64,000 nt of DNA from Copromyces sp. CBS 386.78 (taxonomy: Eukaryota; Ascomycota; Sordariomycetes; Sordariales; Sordariaceae): assembly GCA_030685235.1 (NCBI GenBank), contig MU839111.1:343997-407996 (forward strand), given 5' to 3'. Below the pieces are notes generated by a model that made no database searches, was not told where the DNA came from, and saw only the letters and a program-made list of their open reading frames with translations. This document shows, one piece after another, positions 63,913 to 64,000 of the stretch. The position numbers were made by a program, and so were the translations under genes. The number at the start of each line of letters is the position of its first letter. Positions within the stretch are counted from its first letter, which is position 1.

Positions 63913-64000
63913 GTTAAAAATAAAAATAAAAATAAAAATAAAAATAAAAATAAAAATAAAAATAAAAATAAAAATAAAAATAAAAATAAAAATAAAAATA
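63913..64000. repeat. (AAAAAT)n hexanucleotide array
   Basis: About 14 perfect head-to-tail aaaaat units running off the window's right edge. There are no interruptions, in contrast to the mutated repeats in the RIP blocks, so the array is probably young or outside RIP reach. Confidence 0.98.

Overview
This window looks like nuclear DNA of a filamentous ascomycete, probably a Sordariomycete. Two kinds of DNA alternate. One is balanced in base composition and carries intact genes with short GT-AG introns (60-79 bp where measured, CTAAC-like branch sites). The other is extremely AT-rich, TA-dinucleotide-rich and full of stop codons, and is made of transposons. Differences between repeat copies there are almost all C/T or G/A transitions, which is the mark of repeat-induced point mutation (RIP). 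No finer taxonomic call is possible from sequence alone.

Layout: (1) 1-9,890 is a gene island with a GYF-domain U5 snRNP factor of the LIN1/CD2BP2 family (802-2298, +), the AAA+ ATPase RuvB-like 2/RVB2 (4370-2763, -, three exons including a 9-nt first exon), and an unrecognised coiled-coil protein (5808-8126, +, two introns proposed). (2) 9,891-21,060 is a RIP block of unresolved transposon ghosts and AT-rich tandem repeats. (3) 21,061-31,740 is a second gene island with a long Arg/Asp/Glu-rich protein, possibly of the Ebp1/ELL-associated type (22,951-25,800, +), and a GH72 GPI-anchored 1,3-beta-glucanosyltransferase (29,611-28,139, -, four exons). (4) 31,741-55,446 is a RIP block whose structure can be resolved. 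(5) 55,447-55,958 and 63,673-64,000 are two halves of a balanced host segment, split by a three-level transposon nest and ending in an (AAAAAT)n array.

The main result is a nest of transposons, each proved by its own target-site duplication (TSD). A minus-strand Ty1/copia relic was invaded by a chromodomain Ty3/gypsy element (LTR-RT1, 221-bp LTRs, TSD gtacg). LTR-RT1 was itself invaded by a second gypsy element (LTR-RT2, 233-bp LTRs, TSD gatat) and by a Mutator-like (MULE) DNA transposon. The MULE family is present as three long copies (3,679, 3,679 and 3,599 bp) with a DDE MULE transposase ghost, long terminal inverted repeats (TIRs) starting GAGAA, and perfect 8-bp TSDs. It is also present as four short non-autonomous copies of 412-414 bp. 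Two terminal-sequence subtypes exist, and each subtype has both long and short members. The genes are ordinary housekeeping and cell-wall functions and show no operon-like organisation. The notable biology is the transposon family and its interaction with RIP.
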